Virus record (IMG/VR): IMGVR_UViG_3300032278_000019
Span: 1-46,417 of that record
Direction: 5' to 3' (one strand)
Origin: a virus
Length of the DNA: 46,417 nucleotides
Both the position numbers and the translations under genes were made by a program. This document shows positions 1-7,145 of this stretch, one piece after another. Position 1 is the stretch's first letter, and every line of letters begins with the position of its first letter. The notes beneath the pieces are model-generated. The model searched no databases. It was not told where the DNA came from and was given only the letters and a program-made list of their open reading frames with translations.

Positions 1-134
1 TTTCGCGTCGAGCTCATTGGTCAGGACCGCAGCGGCGGTATAGTTGAGCGCAGCAGTCGCGAGCGAACCGTCCGCGTGCTCGTCATCGCGCTCAGGCGTC
101 CAGCCTTCGGCCTGCTGTTGGCGCTGACGCTCTG
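1..134. repeat. Terminal overlap, left copy
   Basis: Bases 1-134 match 46284-46417 with a single mismatch: T at 8 against C at 46291. The overlap joins the two ends of a circular or circularly permuted molecule of about 46,283 bp. A gene reads through the join in frame, which confirms that the ends are contiguous. It could be an assembly overlap, a read from headful-packaged permuted DNA, or a true short terminal repeat; the mismatch argues against a simple copied k-mer end. Confidence 0.95.
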
Positions 135-1011
135 CTGCAATGGCACCGGATCCGCCCTCCCGCAGCGCGTCCCGTTCCTCGATGGCGGCGGCGGAGGAGC
201 GGTGGCGGCGCGCCATCTCAGCGTTCCAAACTCGGCTTCCCTCGAAGCTCGCTGCATCGGGAGGGGTCATCGCAGCGTTCGCCTCAAAGTAGGCGGCCTG
301 CTTGTCGTTCCACTCCGCCAGCCCCTCCTCTTCCGGCTCGGGTTCGCTCTCGACAGGGGCGGGGGCCTCTTCCTTTGCGGGCGGGAGGGGGCGGGCGAGT
401 AGCCCAGCGATGAAACGACACTCGGCCGCCATCTCCCTGCAAAGCTGCTCCCAGCTATCATCCGATGCCGCGCGTGCGGCACGATCATGGCTCTCCGCGC
501 GGCGCAACAGGACTTGGCGGAGCGGATGATCCTTCCCCCCCTCGCCCTGCCCGAGGGCGGCGCCAGCTCGCGCGATGCTATCTGCCGCCAGAAAACCCGC
601 GTGCATGCAGCCCGTGAGGAAATGAAGGTACTCGCGATCCTCAGGCGACAGCGGCTTTTTCACGGCCAAGTCGTCAGCGTCTGCCTTGTGCGACTCGGCA
701 AGGCGCCGGATTTCCCTCTCGGCCTTTCTCACTTCCTCCGCATAGGCAGGGACGCCGTGGGCAGGTTCGGATGCCTTTCTAGGCAGCAGGTTCCAGAGGC
801 GGGCGGCTTCGGCTTCCGCGATAGGCTCGTGGCTCAGCTCGCTATAGGCGAAGCCAGCGCCTGCGGTGCCACAGTGGTAGCAGATGACCCGGAAGGCGCC
901 GACATCGCCGCCTTCGCGAGTGATCTCGGCAGAGCTGTCCGGATATTCCGCTCCACACTCCGGGTTCGGGCACGGCAGCAGGGCGGGTTCGGTCTTCGTC
1001 TCTTCGGTCAT
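1..1011 (-). CDS. Lar-like zinc-ribbon protein, N-terminal part (gene crosses the genome join)
   Basis: ATG at 1011 follows a GGAGAGACC ribosome site. The frame is open to base 1 and continues at 46417, ending at 46095; joined over the 134-bp overlap it is 399 residues. The N-terminus has the Lar/restriction-alleviation pattern: two cysteine pairs (CPNPEC and CYHC) followed by an EAARLWN segment. The middle is rich in Glu, Pro and Ala. The C-terminal part carries the AERQRQQQAEGWTPERDDEH pattern common in phage accessory proteins. Lar of Rac modulates type I restriction; that role here is an inference. It is the last gene of the left block before small membrane proteins. Confidence 0.8.
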   Translation of the reverse strand, partial: MTEETKTEPALLPCPNPECGAEYPDSSAEITREGGDVGAFRVICYHCGTAGAGFAYSELSHEPIAEAEAARLWNLLPRKASEPAHGVPAYAEEVRKAEREIRRLAESHKADADDLAVKKPLSPEDREYLHFLTGCMHAGFLAADSIARAGAALGQGEGGKDHPLRQVLLRRAESHDRAARAASDDSWEQLCREMAAECRFIAGLLARPLPPAKEEAPAPVESEPEPEEEGLAEWNDKQAAYFEANAAMTPPDAASFEGSRVWNAEMARRHRSSAAAIEERDALREGGSGAIAAERQRQQQAEGWTPERDDEHADGSLATAALNYTAAAVLTNELDAK

Positions 1012-1025
1012 GGTCTCTCCTCCGG

Positions 1026-1124
1026 TTAGGCGGCTTCGGTGTCGAACTTGCCCGCTTCGTCGCCCCATGCAGTCCAGCCGGGGCGGGTTTCCCGGCTGAA
1101 GAGGTCGGCCCGGCGGGCTGTCAC
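1026..1124 (-). CDS. Small hypothetical protein (32 aa)
   Basis: GTG start overlaps the methylase stop codon as GTGA, and the stop lies 14 bases before the next ATG, so it fits tightly in the leftward operon. The peptide contains DLFSRETRPGWTAWGDEAG, an acidic, tryptophan-bearing short segment. I recognise no domain. The tight coupling is the main support; it may instead be untranslated spacer. Confidence 0.5.
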   Translation of the reverse strand: MTARRADLFSRETRPGWTAWGDEAGKFDTEAA

Positions 1125-2137
1125 GCGGCGCTGCCGAACAGCGACAACGCCTCCTGCTCGGCGCGCTTGAGGTGGCCGGCGGCGAGGTCCGCATATTCCG
1201 GCTTGAGTTCGATCCCGATGTATTGGCGGCCGAGGCGTACCGCCTCGTGGCCGGTCGAGCCGATGCCGTTGAACGGGTCGAGCACGACGTCGCCGGGGTT
1301 CGACCACATCAGGACGGCACGCCGGATCAGGTCGAGCGGCATCGGGCAGATATGCCGCTCGTCATCCTGCCCTCTGGCGCCCTTCCAGCCGTGCAGCACG
1401 TCCGTTTCGCGTGTGTCCGGCCAGACGGGCGAGGCCCATTCCTGCCACTGATCGAGCGGGAAGCTGGCCAGCTCGGCAAGCCGATCGGCCGCGGCAGGTC
1501 CAACCTTGAGGCCGGCCGCCTGCATGCGAGCCGCGCCATCCTCGCCCAGCTCGCGGGCGATGCGGCGATAGGCTTCCTCGCCCCATTTCTCGGTCGCGTG
1601 CGGCACTGCCTCGCCGTGCTTCACGCCCTTCGACTCTTTGCGCAGGACGAGGAGATATTCCGGCATGCCAGGCGCGCAGGCGCGGGCGTTCTCCCCGATG
1701 TTTTTGTAGAGGAGCCGCTCCGGGTTCGACTTCGAGCGCTCGAGGACCGGACAGCGCCAGATCGTCGTCCGCGACCGCATGTCGAGTCCGGTCTCGCGGT
1801 GGATCGACAGGGCGAGGTCCGAGAAGGGGAAGATGCCGGACGTGCCGGTCGCGGAAGACCCGGCATAGTAGACGACATCCTTCACGTGATTGACGAGGAT
1901 CGCGCCAGGTTTGAGGACTCGCGCCATCTCCTGCGCTGCATACCGGTAATGATCCGCGAACTCATCGTGGCTCGCTGAGTTGCCCATATCGCGCTCGCTG
2001 TCCGAATAGATGTAGAGCGCGGAGAACGGGCAGGAGGTGACTATCAGGTCCACGCATTCATCCGGCATCCCCGCCAGGATCTCGGTGCAGTCGCCATTGT
2101 AGATCGCCCAGGCATCGCCTTCGTGGTCAGGCCGCAT
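1121..2137 (-). CDS. DNA methyltransferase, beta-class N6A/N4C type
   Basis: Transfers a methyl group from S-adenosylmethionine to DNA. The catalytic segment TSCPF lies at about residues 34-38, followed by YSDSERDMGN, which is typical of phage methylases that travel with a DEAD helicase. The SAM-binding DPFNGIGSTG is near residue 287, so motif IV precedes motif I, as in the beta class. The family usually has SPPF or DPPY at the catalytic site; the cysteine here is unusual. Start chosen at 2137 (GAGGAGAATTGATC before ATG); it overlaps the helicase by 11 bases. Protection from host restriction or regulation of phage promoters is inferred. Confidence 0.88.
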   Translation of the reverse strand: MRPDHEGDAWAIYNGDCTEILAGMPDECVDLIVTSCPFSALYIYSDSERDMGNSASHDEFADHYRYAAQEMARVLKPGAILVNHVKDVVYYAGSSATGTSGIFPFSDLALSIHRETGLDMRSRTTIWRCPVLERSKSNPERLLYKNIGENARACAPGMPEYLLVLRKESKGVKHGEAVPHATEKWGEEAYRRIARELGEDGAARMQAAGLKVGPAAADRLAELASFPLDQWQEWASPVWPDTRETDVLHGWKGARGQDDERHICPMPLDLIRRAVLMWSNPGDVVLDPFNGIGSTGHEAVRLGRQYIGIELKPEYADLAAGHLKRAEQEALSLFGSAA

Positions 2138-3527
2138 GATCAATTCTCCTCTCCATGAACTTCGGTAGGGTGACGGCCTCTGGCCGCGTGTAGGGAAGGC
2201 GCAGCGCGCTCGACTGGCCGGCATCGCGCATCGCGCGCACCATTTCGCGCTTCATGCGGTCGTGCTCTTCGGCCTTCCGCTGGACATTGGCCCAGACCGG
2301 GCGTTCCGTGTCCGTGATGATGACGTGGCAGTCGACCGGCGCCGTTCGGCCGAAACGCCAGGAGCGGCGGACGCCCTGGTAGAAGGCCTCGTAGGAGTGC
2401 GAGAGCGAGGCCCAGACTTGTGTCCCGCAGTGCTGCCAGTTGACGCCGAACCCGGCGAGCTTGGCCTTGGTGACGAGCGTCTCAATCTCGCCGCGTCGGA
2501 AGGCGGTCAGCAGCTCCGCCTTGCGGTCAGGGTCCATGCTGCCGAGCAGTTCGACGCCGCTGGTGGCTTCCGCGAGAGCCGCGCTTTCATCGTTGCGCTC
2601 GCACCACACGACGGACGGGCCGTGCGCCTCCGCGACCAGGCGGGCCGTCAGGTCGCAGCGGTCGCGGACCGTGCGCGCTTTCTCCGCTTGCAGCCCGGTC
2701 GCGGTCGTGTCCGGAATGCGGAAGAGGTCGCCATCGGCCGCACCATCGGTGAGATCGGTCTCAATGACATGCGCGTGCCGTCGCAGTTCGGGCAGGATGT
2801 AGCCTGTATCCTCTCCGCCGAGGTCGGAAGGCAGCGCCGCCGAGCGGGCCCAGCTCGCCACCCAGCGCCAGAACGGCCGGACCGCATGTCCCTTAAGGCG
2901 ATAAGCGCCCATCTTCGTCTGATCGGTCACGAACCAGCGGGACAGCATCTCATTGCCCGGCATGACGCCGAGAAAGTCGGACTGCTGCCCGATCTCCACG
3001 TGATCGTTCGGTGCCGGCGTTGCGGTCGCGGCTAGGCGGTAGGGTGTGTTCTCGAATCCCTTCCGGATCGCAGTGCTGACCTTCCCGCCATAGGCCTTCA
3101 GGATCGACGCCTCGTCGAGGCACACGGCGCCGAAGGTTTCGAGGTCGAGCTTATGAAGCCGCTCGTAATTCGCGACATAGACGGCAGGACGGGCGATCTC
3201 GGCCTGCTCGCGGATGACGGCAGCTTCGACGCCGAACGCCTCGCATTCCTCGCGCATCTGCTCCGCCACCGCGAGCGGCGTTAGGATCAGCGCAGGCTTG
3301 TTCGTCTGCCGAACGCACTGGTCTGCGAAGACGGCTTGCACGCCGGACTTGCCGAGGCCCGTGTCTAAAAAAGCCGCCGTGCGCCCCTCTCGGCAGGCGA
3401 AGTCCACGACGGCCGCCTGATGGGCGAAGAGGCGAGACGGGAGCGCGCCGGGCTGAAAGCCGCCGCTCATGGTCCGGTTGCCGCTCTTCGATGCGATGAA
3501 AGCGCGATAGGTCGAAAGCTCGCTCAT
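2127..3527 (-). CDS. SF2 DEAD/DEAH-type helicase
   Basis: 466-residue ATP-dependent helicase of superfamily 2. Walker A is DTGLGKS (about 55-61), motif II DEAS (138-141), motif III TATPAP (168-173) and motif VI QGVRRSWRFGR (about 384). The arginine-rich motif VI with WRFGR is the form seen in phage Snf2/DEAD-like helicases paired with a methylase. It overlaps its neighbours at both ends (ATGA at 3524, 11 bases with the methylase), so the three are translated as a unit. A role in phage DNA replication or recombination is inferred. Confidence 0.88.
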   Translation of the reverse strand: MSELSTYRAFIASKSGNRTMSGGFQPGALPSRLFAHQAAVVDFACREGRTAAFLDTGLGKSGVQAVFADQCVRQTNKPALILTPLAVAEQMREECEAFGVEAAVIREQAEIARPAVYVANYERLHKLDLETFGAVCLDEASILKAYGGKVSTAIRKGFENTPYRLAATATPAPNDHVEIGQQSDFLGVMPGNEMLSRWFVTDQTKMGAYRLKGHAVRPFWRWVASWARSAALPSDLGGEDTGYILPELRRHAHVIETDLTDGAADGDLFRIPDTTATGLQAEKARTVRDRCDLTARLVAEAHGPSVVWCERNDESAALAEATSGVELLGSMDPDRKAELLTAFRRGEIETLVTKAKLAGFGVNWQHCGTQVWASLSHSYEAFYQGVRRSWRFGRTAPVDCHVIITDTERPVWANVQRKAEEHDRMKREMVRAMRDAGQSSALRLPYTRPEAVTLPKFMERRIDHAA

Positions 3528-3784
3528 GCTGCGATCCTTTGTTCTGAGAGAGCGGCAAAGCCGTCCGGAGTGAGGCTGAAGCGGCGATCATCTCCGGTGC
3601 GCGCCTGCACGAGCCAGCGCTGCACCGCCTCCGAGAAGACCGAACGCGGCAGCGAGCCGAGCCGAAGCGAGGTGTCGAAGTTCGAGCCCTGGCGCAGCTC
3701 CACGCAGTAGAGCCCGTCCCAGGCGAAGCGGCCCTCGGGCGCGAGGGCGCGCAGGAGGTCGAGGATGGCGGGGGAGGTCTTCAC
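3524..3784 (-). CDS. Small winged-helix-like protein
   Basis: 86 residues with a GTG start that overlaps the nuclease stop as GTGA and an ATGA overlap with the helicase. The segment RRFSLTPDGFAALSEQRIAA resembles the last helix and wing of a winged-helix fold. No catalytic motif is visible. Its place between a nuclease and a helicase suggests a DNA-linked accessory role, but I cannot name the function. Confidence 0.6.
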   Translation of the reverse strand: MKTSPAILDLLRALAPEGRFAWDGLYCVELRQGSNFDTSLRLGSLPRSVFSEAVQRWLVQARTGDDRRFSLTPDGFAALSEQRIAA

Positions 3785-4221
3785 AACCCCACCTCCTCGA
3801 TCGCGGCCAGCAGATCCGCCGTCGACCGCACGACGCGGTAGGGATGGCCGAGCGCCGTCACTGAATCCTCGAACTCGCGCTGTTCCCTGCTCTGATAGGT
3901 GCGCTTCTGGTCGGGCCGGTACTGGCCCTTATCGAGCTTCACCTCGGCGAAGAGCACGCCGCCGCGGCCGATCACGATCAGGTCGGACGCGCCTTTCGTG
4001 ACGCCTTCAGCCTTCATGTTCGCGGCGACGGCCTTGTTCCGGTGCCCGCCGTTCGGGATGGCGACGAGGAGCAGGTCGGGCCGGATCAGCGCGACGTCGG
4101 CGACGATCTCGCGCTGAAGGCGCTGCTCGGAATTGCCGGGCTTGCGGCGCCGGGTGCGGAGGTCTTCGGGCGAGAGGCCCATCGCGGCCCGGGCCTGGTC
4201 GCGGGTCAGCCGGTCGCTCAT
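3781..4221 (-). CDS. VRR-NUC domain nuclease
   Basis: 146 residues matching the virus-type replication-repair nuclease fold: a basic N-terminus, PNGG at 56-59, an Asp in KGASDLI (D80), the catalytic EVK at 93-95 and Q105. These are the expected PD-(D/E)XK positions of stand-alone phage VRR-NUC proteins, which are usually 90-150 residues. The family cuts branched or junction DNA and often neighbours a helicase, as here. It overlaps the DnaA-like gene by ATGA. Confidence 0.88.
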   Translation of the reverse strand: MSDRLTRDQARAAMGLSPEDLRTRRRKPGNSEQRLQREIVADVALIRPDLLLVAIPNGGHRNKAVAANMKAEGVTKGASDLIVIGRGGVLFAEVKLDKGQYRPDQKRTYQSREQREFEDSVTALGHPYRVVRSTADLLAAIEEVGL

Positions 4222-4712
4222 GACCGGCCGCCTTCCAGCACGCGGAGCTCAGGGCCGAGGATCGCGGTCCGGTGCTCGATCTCGGCGCACCAGAGCGCGG
4301 CGTTGACCGCGTTGCAGGCATTGGCCTTAGGCGTGTGCGTATTGCCGATCATGCGGCTCGCCACGTCCAGGCTGGCCATGACGGTGCCGTGGTGGCGGTT
4401 CACCATCAGGCCGATCTCCGACAGGCTCAGGTCGTAGAACGGGCAGTTGCGCAGGAAGGCGATGAAGGCGTGCCGGGCGCCGGCGATCTCTTCCTTGCGC
4501 GCGCCGATGCCGTCGTGCCGCAGCTTCTCGATCGCGTAGCCTTCGGCGGCGAGGGCCCGGCAGAGATGCGCCGGAACGGGCTTCAGCTGCGGCGACTGGT
4601 GGCGACGGCCGACGACCTGGATCGACCGCGACAGCGCCTTTCGGAGGTCCGCGTGCGGGTCGTCGTGACGCGACGGTGCGGCCGCGCTTGTACTTATGGG
4701 CGTGTCAGGCAT
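4218..4712 (-). CDS. DnaA C-terminal-domain-like DNA-binding protein
   Basis: 164 residues. The middle (about 80-118) reads ARHAFIAFLRNCPFYDLSLS followed by EIG and NRHHGTVM, which follows the DnaA domain IV pattern: a helix, SLxEIG, then a basic loop and T/S-V. DnaA normally has GRDHTTV there; here NRHHGTV keeps the histidine and basic residues. There is no AAA+ domain, so this is a DNA-binding module only. It might bind DnaA boxes, compete with host DnaA or help phage replication (inference). ATG follows a good AGGAG site. Confidence 0.72.
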   Translation of the reverse strand: MPDTPISTSAAAPSRHDDPHADLRKALSRSIQVVGRRHQSPQLKPVPAHLCRALAAEGYAIEKLRHDGIGARKEEIAGARHAFIAFLRNCPFYDLSLSEIGLMVNRHHGTVMASLDVASRMIGNTHTPKANACNAVNAALWCAEIEHRTAILGPELRVLEGGRS

Positions 4713-4804
4713 ATATATCTCCTGGATTCGTTGTGGGATCCATGAGGCGAGAGCCTCGGAGCGGGCGTCCGGTGGGGATCGGGCGCCCGTTCGCTTTTCG
4801 GGGG
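4713..4804. other. Intergenic spacer with inverted repeat
   Basis: 92 bases between gapR-like and dnaA-like genes, both on the minus strand. The sequence CGGGCG (4768-4773) is repeated inverted as CGCCCG near 4788-4793, so the spacer transcript can form a short hairpin; no T-run follows on the minus strand. It may be an attenuator or a processing site. The last bases hold the AGGAG ribosome site for the DnaA-like gene. Confidence 0.4.
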
Positions 4805-5080
4805 TCAGGCTTCGCCGAGGGCGCTCAGGTACAGCTCGAGCAGGGCGTCCTGCTCCTGCCGGTCGGCGGAGTTCATCTTCCGAAGCGCCACGATCTTCTT
4901 CATGACCTTCGTGTCGAACCCGGTGCCCTTGGCCTCGGCATAGACCTCCTTGATGTCCTCAAGGATGGCGGCCTTGTCCTCCTCGAGCTTCTCCACGCGA
5001 GCGATGAACTGGCGCAGCTCTTCGGCCGCCACGCCGCCTGCCTGGTTGGCGAGGTCTTCAAAGGATTGTCCGTCAGACAT
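4805..5080 (-). CDS. gapR: GapR-like nucleoid protein (DUF2312)
   Basis: 91 residues following the GapR family closely: AAEELRQFIARVEKLEEDKA, then DIKEVYAEAKGTGFD and LRKMNSADRQEQDALLELYL. In alphaproteobacteria GapR forms a tetrameric clamp on overtwisted, AT-rich DNA ahead of forks and polymerases. The phage copy is the first gene of the leftward early operon and could aid phage replication or transcription (inference). Start set at 5080 because of GGGAGAGCAGA upstream; a longer frame to 5155 lacks family similarity. Confidence 0.9.
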   Translation of the reverse strand: MSDGQSFEDLANQAGGVAAEELRQFIARVEKLEEDKAAILEDIKEVYAEAKGTGFDTKVMKKIVALRKMNSADRQEQDALLELYLSALGEA

Positions 5081-5224
5081 TCTGCTCTCCCGCCCCGTCT
5101 GCGAGCACACGAAAGGCTGGGGCAGTCCTCCCGCATGAGCTGTAAAAGCGACCAAATGCAGCGCTTTGTTTTACTTTAAAGAGCTGCGGTGTTACCTTTT
5201 CGGTGTCCTGGGGAGGGCGAACCG
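5081..5224. promoter_or_regulatory. Divergent control region between GapR operon and XRE gene
   Basis: AT-richer than its surroundings. GCAGCGCTTT (5158-5167) and AAAGAGCTGC (5178-5187) form an inverted repeat with one mismatch around an AT-rich centre, and GTAAAA (5142-5147) is inverted as TTTTAC (5169-5174). These look like operator half-sites for a promoter feeding gapR leftward. GAGCTGTAAAA at 5137-5147 also occurs beside the integrase at 11195-11205. The protein that binds is unknown. GGGGAGGGCG before 5225 is the ribosome site of the rightward gene. Confidence 0.5.
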
Positions 5225-6010
5225 ATGGTGAACGACCTTGAGGTGCTGGCGCGTCGTGCGTCATGCGCCGCCTCCGATCTCGAACCCGACCCGCCCGGCG
5301 GGCCGCGCCGCTTCTCGGCCATCATGCGGGCCGAGATGGAAGTCCTGCGCCGCAAGGCCGGGCTGGCGGGTGCACCAGGGCAGGGCACAGCGGGAACAGG
5401 CGGAGGCATCGGGCCGGGGGAAGGGGGCTGCTTCGGTGGCGGTCTCGCGCTTCCCGATCTGACCGAAAAGTGCGCCAAGGCGTCCGGTCAAGTCGCGGTG
5501 CGGGAGGATGGACCGCCCGCTAGACTGGTGGCCATGACCGATTCCGATCCCCAGCCGAAACGAGCCACGACCCATGACGAGCCGACCGAGGCGGAGCGTG
5601 CGCTCGGCGAGGAGCTGGCGCGCCGCCGCAAGGCCAGGAACATGACGCAGGAGCAGTTCGCCGACTATCTCGGCAAGAGCCTGGCGACGGTCCGCGCCAA
5701 TGAGGCCGGGCGCCGGCTGCAATACTGGACCCGCGCTCGCGAGCTGGCCGAGCGTCTCGACACGACGCCCGACGAACTTCTCGGCATCAGTGGATCGTCG
5801 GAGCATGACGGCACCCCCGTGACGGCTGCGGAGCTTGGCGGCGTGTTCGCGGCGCTGGTGCCGGACCTTCAGGGGCGGCCGGAGCAGGCAGAGCGCTTTG
5901 CTCAAGCCGTGCTTGGAGCGATCGCCACAGTTCGAGGTCTGCGAGGAGATCAGGCGTCTGCGCAGGACTACAGCCTCGCAGCCGCGCTTCTGTCTCAGCG
6001 GCCAGGCTAG
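5225..6010 (+). CDS. XRE-family regulator with N-terminal extension
   Basis: 261 residues from ATG 5225 (strong GGGGAGGGCG site). The helix-turn-helix, about residues 125-185, contains RRRKARNMTQEQFADYLGKS and LATVRANEAGRR, an XRE/Cro-C1 DNA-binding domain. Residues 1-100 are a glycine- and alanine-rich stretch without a recognised fold. A second start at 5534 would give a compact regulator of about 158 residues. The 3' end overlaps a minus-strand reading frame by 224 bases. It probably represses or tunes the leftward transcript that it faces (inference). Confidence 0.65.
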   Translation: MVNDLEVLARRASCAASDLEPDPPGGPRRFSAIMRAEMEVLRRKAGLAGAPGQGTAGTGGGIGPGEGGCFGGGLALPDLTEKCAKASGQVAVREDGPPARLVAMTDSDPQPKRATTHDEPTEAERALGEELARRRKARNMTQEQFADYLGKSLATVRANEAGRRLQYWTRARELAERLDTTPDELLGISGSSEHDGTPVTAAELGGVFAALVPDLQGRPEQAERFAQAVLGAIATVRGLRGDQASAQDYSLAAALLSQRPG

Positions 6011-6053
6011 CCATGCGGTCGGCGATCTCGGAGGCGAGGACGGGGCAGCTCAT
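5787..6053 (-). CDS. Hypothetical protein, antisense to XRE gene 3' end
   Basis: 88 residues, coupled to the Cro-like gene by an ATGA overlap at 6050-6053. The first 55 residues have good GC3 and an alpha-helical character (EIADRMASLAAETEARL). The rest is Pro/Ala-rich and lies opposite the XRE coding frame, so only the N-terminal half is likely under selection, or the gene truly overlaps tail to tail. No domain recognised. Confidence 0.45.
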   Translation of the reverse strand: MSCPVLASEIADRMASLAAETEARLRGCSPAQTPDLLADLELWRSLQARLEQSALPAPAAPEGPAPAPRTRRQAPQPSRGCRHAPTIH

Positions 6054-6265
6054 GCGGCGGCGCCCGTGACGCCGTGCTTCGCCTCGAGCTGGTCCAGCTT
6101 GCGCAGTGCTGCGTTGAACGTCGTGACGGTGACGTCCTTCCCCTCGCGCAGCAGGCCGAGCCGCTTGCTGTCTTTGAAGAGCTTGTTGCTGAGCGTGCTC
6201 TCGCTCCAGCCGACGGCGTCGCGCAGCCGGTCGCAGCGTTCGATGAGGGGGGCATAAGGGCTCAT
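6050..6265 (-). CDS. Cro-like helix-turn-helix protein
   Basis: 71 residues with GWSESTLSNKLFKDSKRLGL, a compact helix-turn-helix resembling phage Cro-type or excision-control regulators. It is divergent from the LexA-like repressor and its promoter is covered by the GGGTWATWACCC palindromes, the classic cro position. ATG 6265 lies 7 bases after a CATAGT -10 element, so the mRNA is probably leaderless. It begins the leftward early transcript. Confidence 0.7.
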   Translation of the reverse strand: MSPYAPLIERCDRLRDAVGWSESTLSNKLFKDSKRLGLLREGKDVTVTTFNAALRKLDQLEAKHGVTGAAA

Positions 6266-6272
6266 GACCAAG

Positions 6273-6301
6273 ACTATGGGTAATAACCCAGAATGGGTCA
6301 A
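6273..6301 (-). promoter_or_regulatory. Leftward early promoter (Cro-like gene)
   Basis: On the minus strand TTGACC (6301-6296) and CATAGT (6278-6273) are spaced by 17 bases. The operator TGGGTAATAACCCA overlaps the -10 and spacer; a second palindrome sits just upstream of the -35. Predicted transcription start is at or one base from the ATG at 6265. Confidence 0.7.
6277..6290. promoter_or_regulatory. Repressor operator 1
   Basis: TGGGTAATAACCCA is a near-perfect palindrome (12 of 14 positions). It overlaps the -10 and spacer of the leftward promoter. The same motif family recurs at 6302, 7134 and 7152, so it is the probable binding site of the LexA-like repressor and/or the Cro-like protein. 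Confidence 0.75.
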
Positions 6302-6313
6302 GGGTAATTACCC
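6302..6313. promoter_or_regulatory. Repressor operator 2
   Basis: GGGTAATTACCC is a perfect 12-base palindrome, 24-25 bases from operator 1 and thus about two helical turns away on the same face. A GGGT half-site (6295-6298) lies between them. This spacing favours cooperative binding of two dimers. Confidence 0.75.
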
Positions 6314-6350
6314 ATTAGGCCGAACATTACCGATGTGGGATGAACCCTCC

Positions 6351-6962
6351 ATGGAAACGTTCGCTGATCGATTGAGGCGGCGGCTCCGAGAGGTCGACAT
6401 AAGCATGCGCAAAGCCTCGCTTGATGCTGGGCGCAATGAGACGTGGGTGCGCGATCTGCTCCATGGCAGGACGCAGATGCCTTCCGCCGAACATCTCGAG
6501 AAGCTCGCCGAGGTACTAGACTCTTCCCCGCAGTGGCTCTTACATGGAGGGGAACACAGCGGGAACGTCGGTGGCAGGACCGTCCCGCTCGTCGGCCACG
6601 TTGGGGCGGGGGCAGAGATTCTCATCATTGACGATCACGCCAAGGGCGCTGGGCTTGAAGAAGTCGCTGCGCCGCCGGGAGCGCCACGCTCGACCATCGC
6701 CGTGCGCGTGCGCGGCGAAAGCCAGCTCGGCCGGTTTGATGATGGCGACATCATCTTCTACAGCGAGCACTTGCCGCCGGACGACCTGGTCAACCGGCGC
6801 GAGTGTGTCGTGAAGCTGGCGGACGGGCGGCTGTTCGTGAAGCGGCTCGTGCGCGGGAGCGGGCAGGGGCTTTATACGCTGCTCAGTTCGAATGCGGCGC
6901 CGATCGACGATGTCGCGGTCGAGTGGGCAGCCAAAATAGACGCCGTCTCTCTCGCTTACTGA
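6351..6962 (+). CDS. LexA-like (S24) phage repressor, CI type
   Basis: 203 residues: an N-terminal XRE helix-turn-helix (about 3-55) and a C-terminal S24 peptidase domain. The LexA-type cleavage site is in VGHVGAGAE (Ala86-Gly87); the catalytic dyad is Ser124 in RGESQLG and Lys164 in FVKRL. This repressor should cut itself when RecA is activated, giving SOS induction. Start taken at 6351 (GGGATG upstream); 6334 is an alternative. It faces the Cro-like gene across two operators. It maintains lysogeny by blocking both early promoters. Confidence 0.9.
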   Translation: METFADRLRRRLREVDISMRKASLDAGRNETWVRDLLHGRTQMPSAEHLEKLAEVLDSSPQWLLHGGEHSGNVGGRTVPLVGHVGAGAEILIIDDHAKGAGLEEVAAPPGAPRSTIAVRVRGESQLGRFDDGDIIFYSEHLPPDDLVNRRECVVKLADGRLFVKRLVRGSGQGLYTLLSSNAAPIDDVAVEWAAKIDAVSLAY

Positions 6963-7130
6963 TTTCCTCTTCCTATCTTAGGGCAGGGCCGCCTTGTGCG
7001 GCTCAAGCCGCCTAGCGCGGGACTCGACCTCCCCGCCTGGGCGGCGCCTTTCCTGCGCGCTCGCGCGCCACTTCCGTTTCTCTGAGCGTTCGAACGGTGC
7101 CCACGCGCCGCACTTCCCTACGCCGTTAGA
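6963..7130. other. Intergenic region after the repressor gene
   Basis: About 168 bases without a gene. It holds a GC hairpin GCGGC-TCAA-GCCGC (6998-7011) and further GC-rich palindromes (GGCGCC, GCGCGCTCGCGCGC). No clear U-run follows, so termination of repressor transcription here is possible but not proven. Confidence 0.5.
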
Positions 7131-7133
7131 TGT

Positions 7134-7145
7134 GGGTTATAACCC
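7134..7145. promoter_or_regulatory. Repressor operator 3
   Basis: GGGTTATAACCC is a perfect 12-base palindrome immediately upstream of the -35 of the rightward early promoter. It belongs to the same motif family as the operators at 6277 and 6302. Confidence 0.78.

Noticed and set aside
6264-6350. Upstream start of the repressor at 6264
   Set aside because: It would translate both operators and the leftward promoter and lacks a ribosome site; 6351 fits the XRE domain start.
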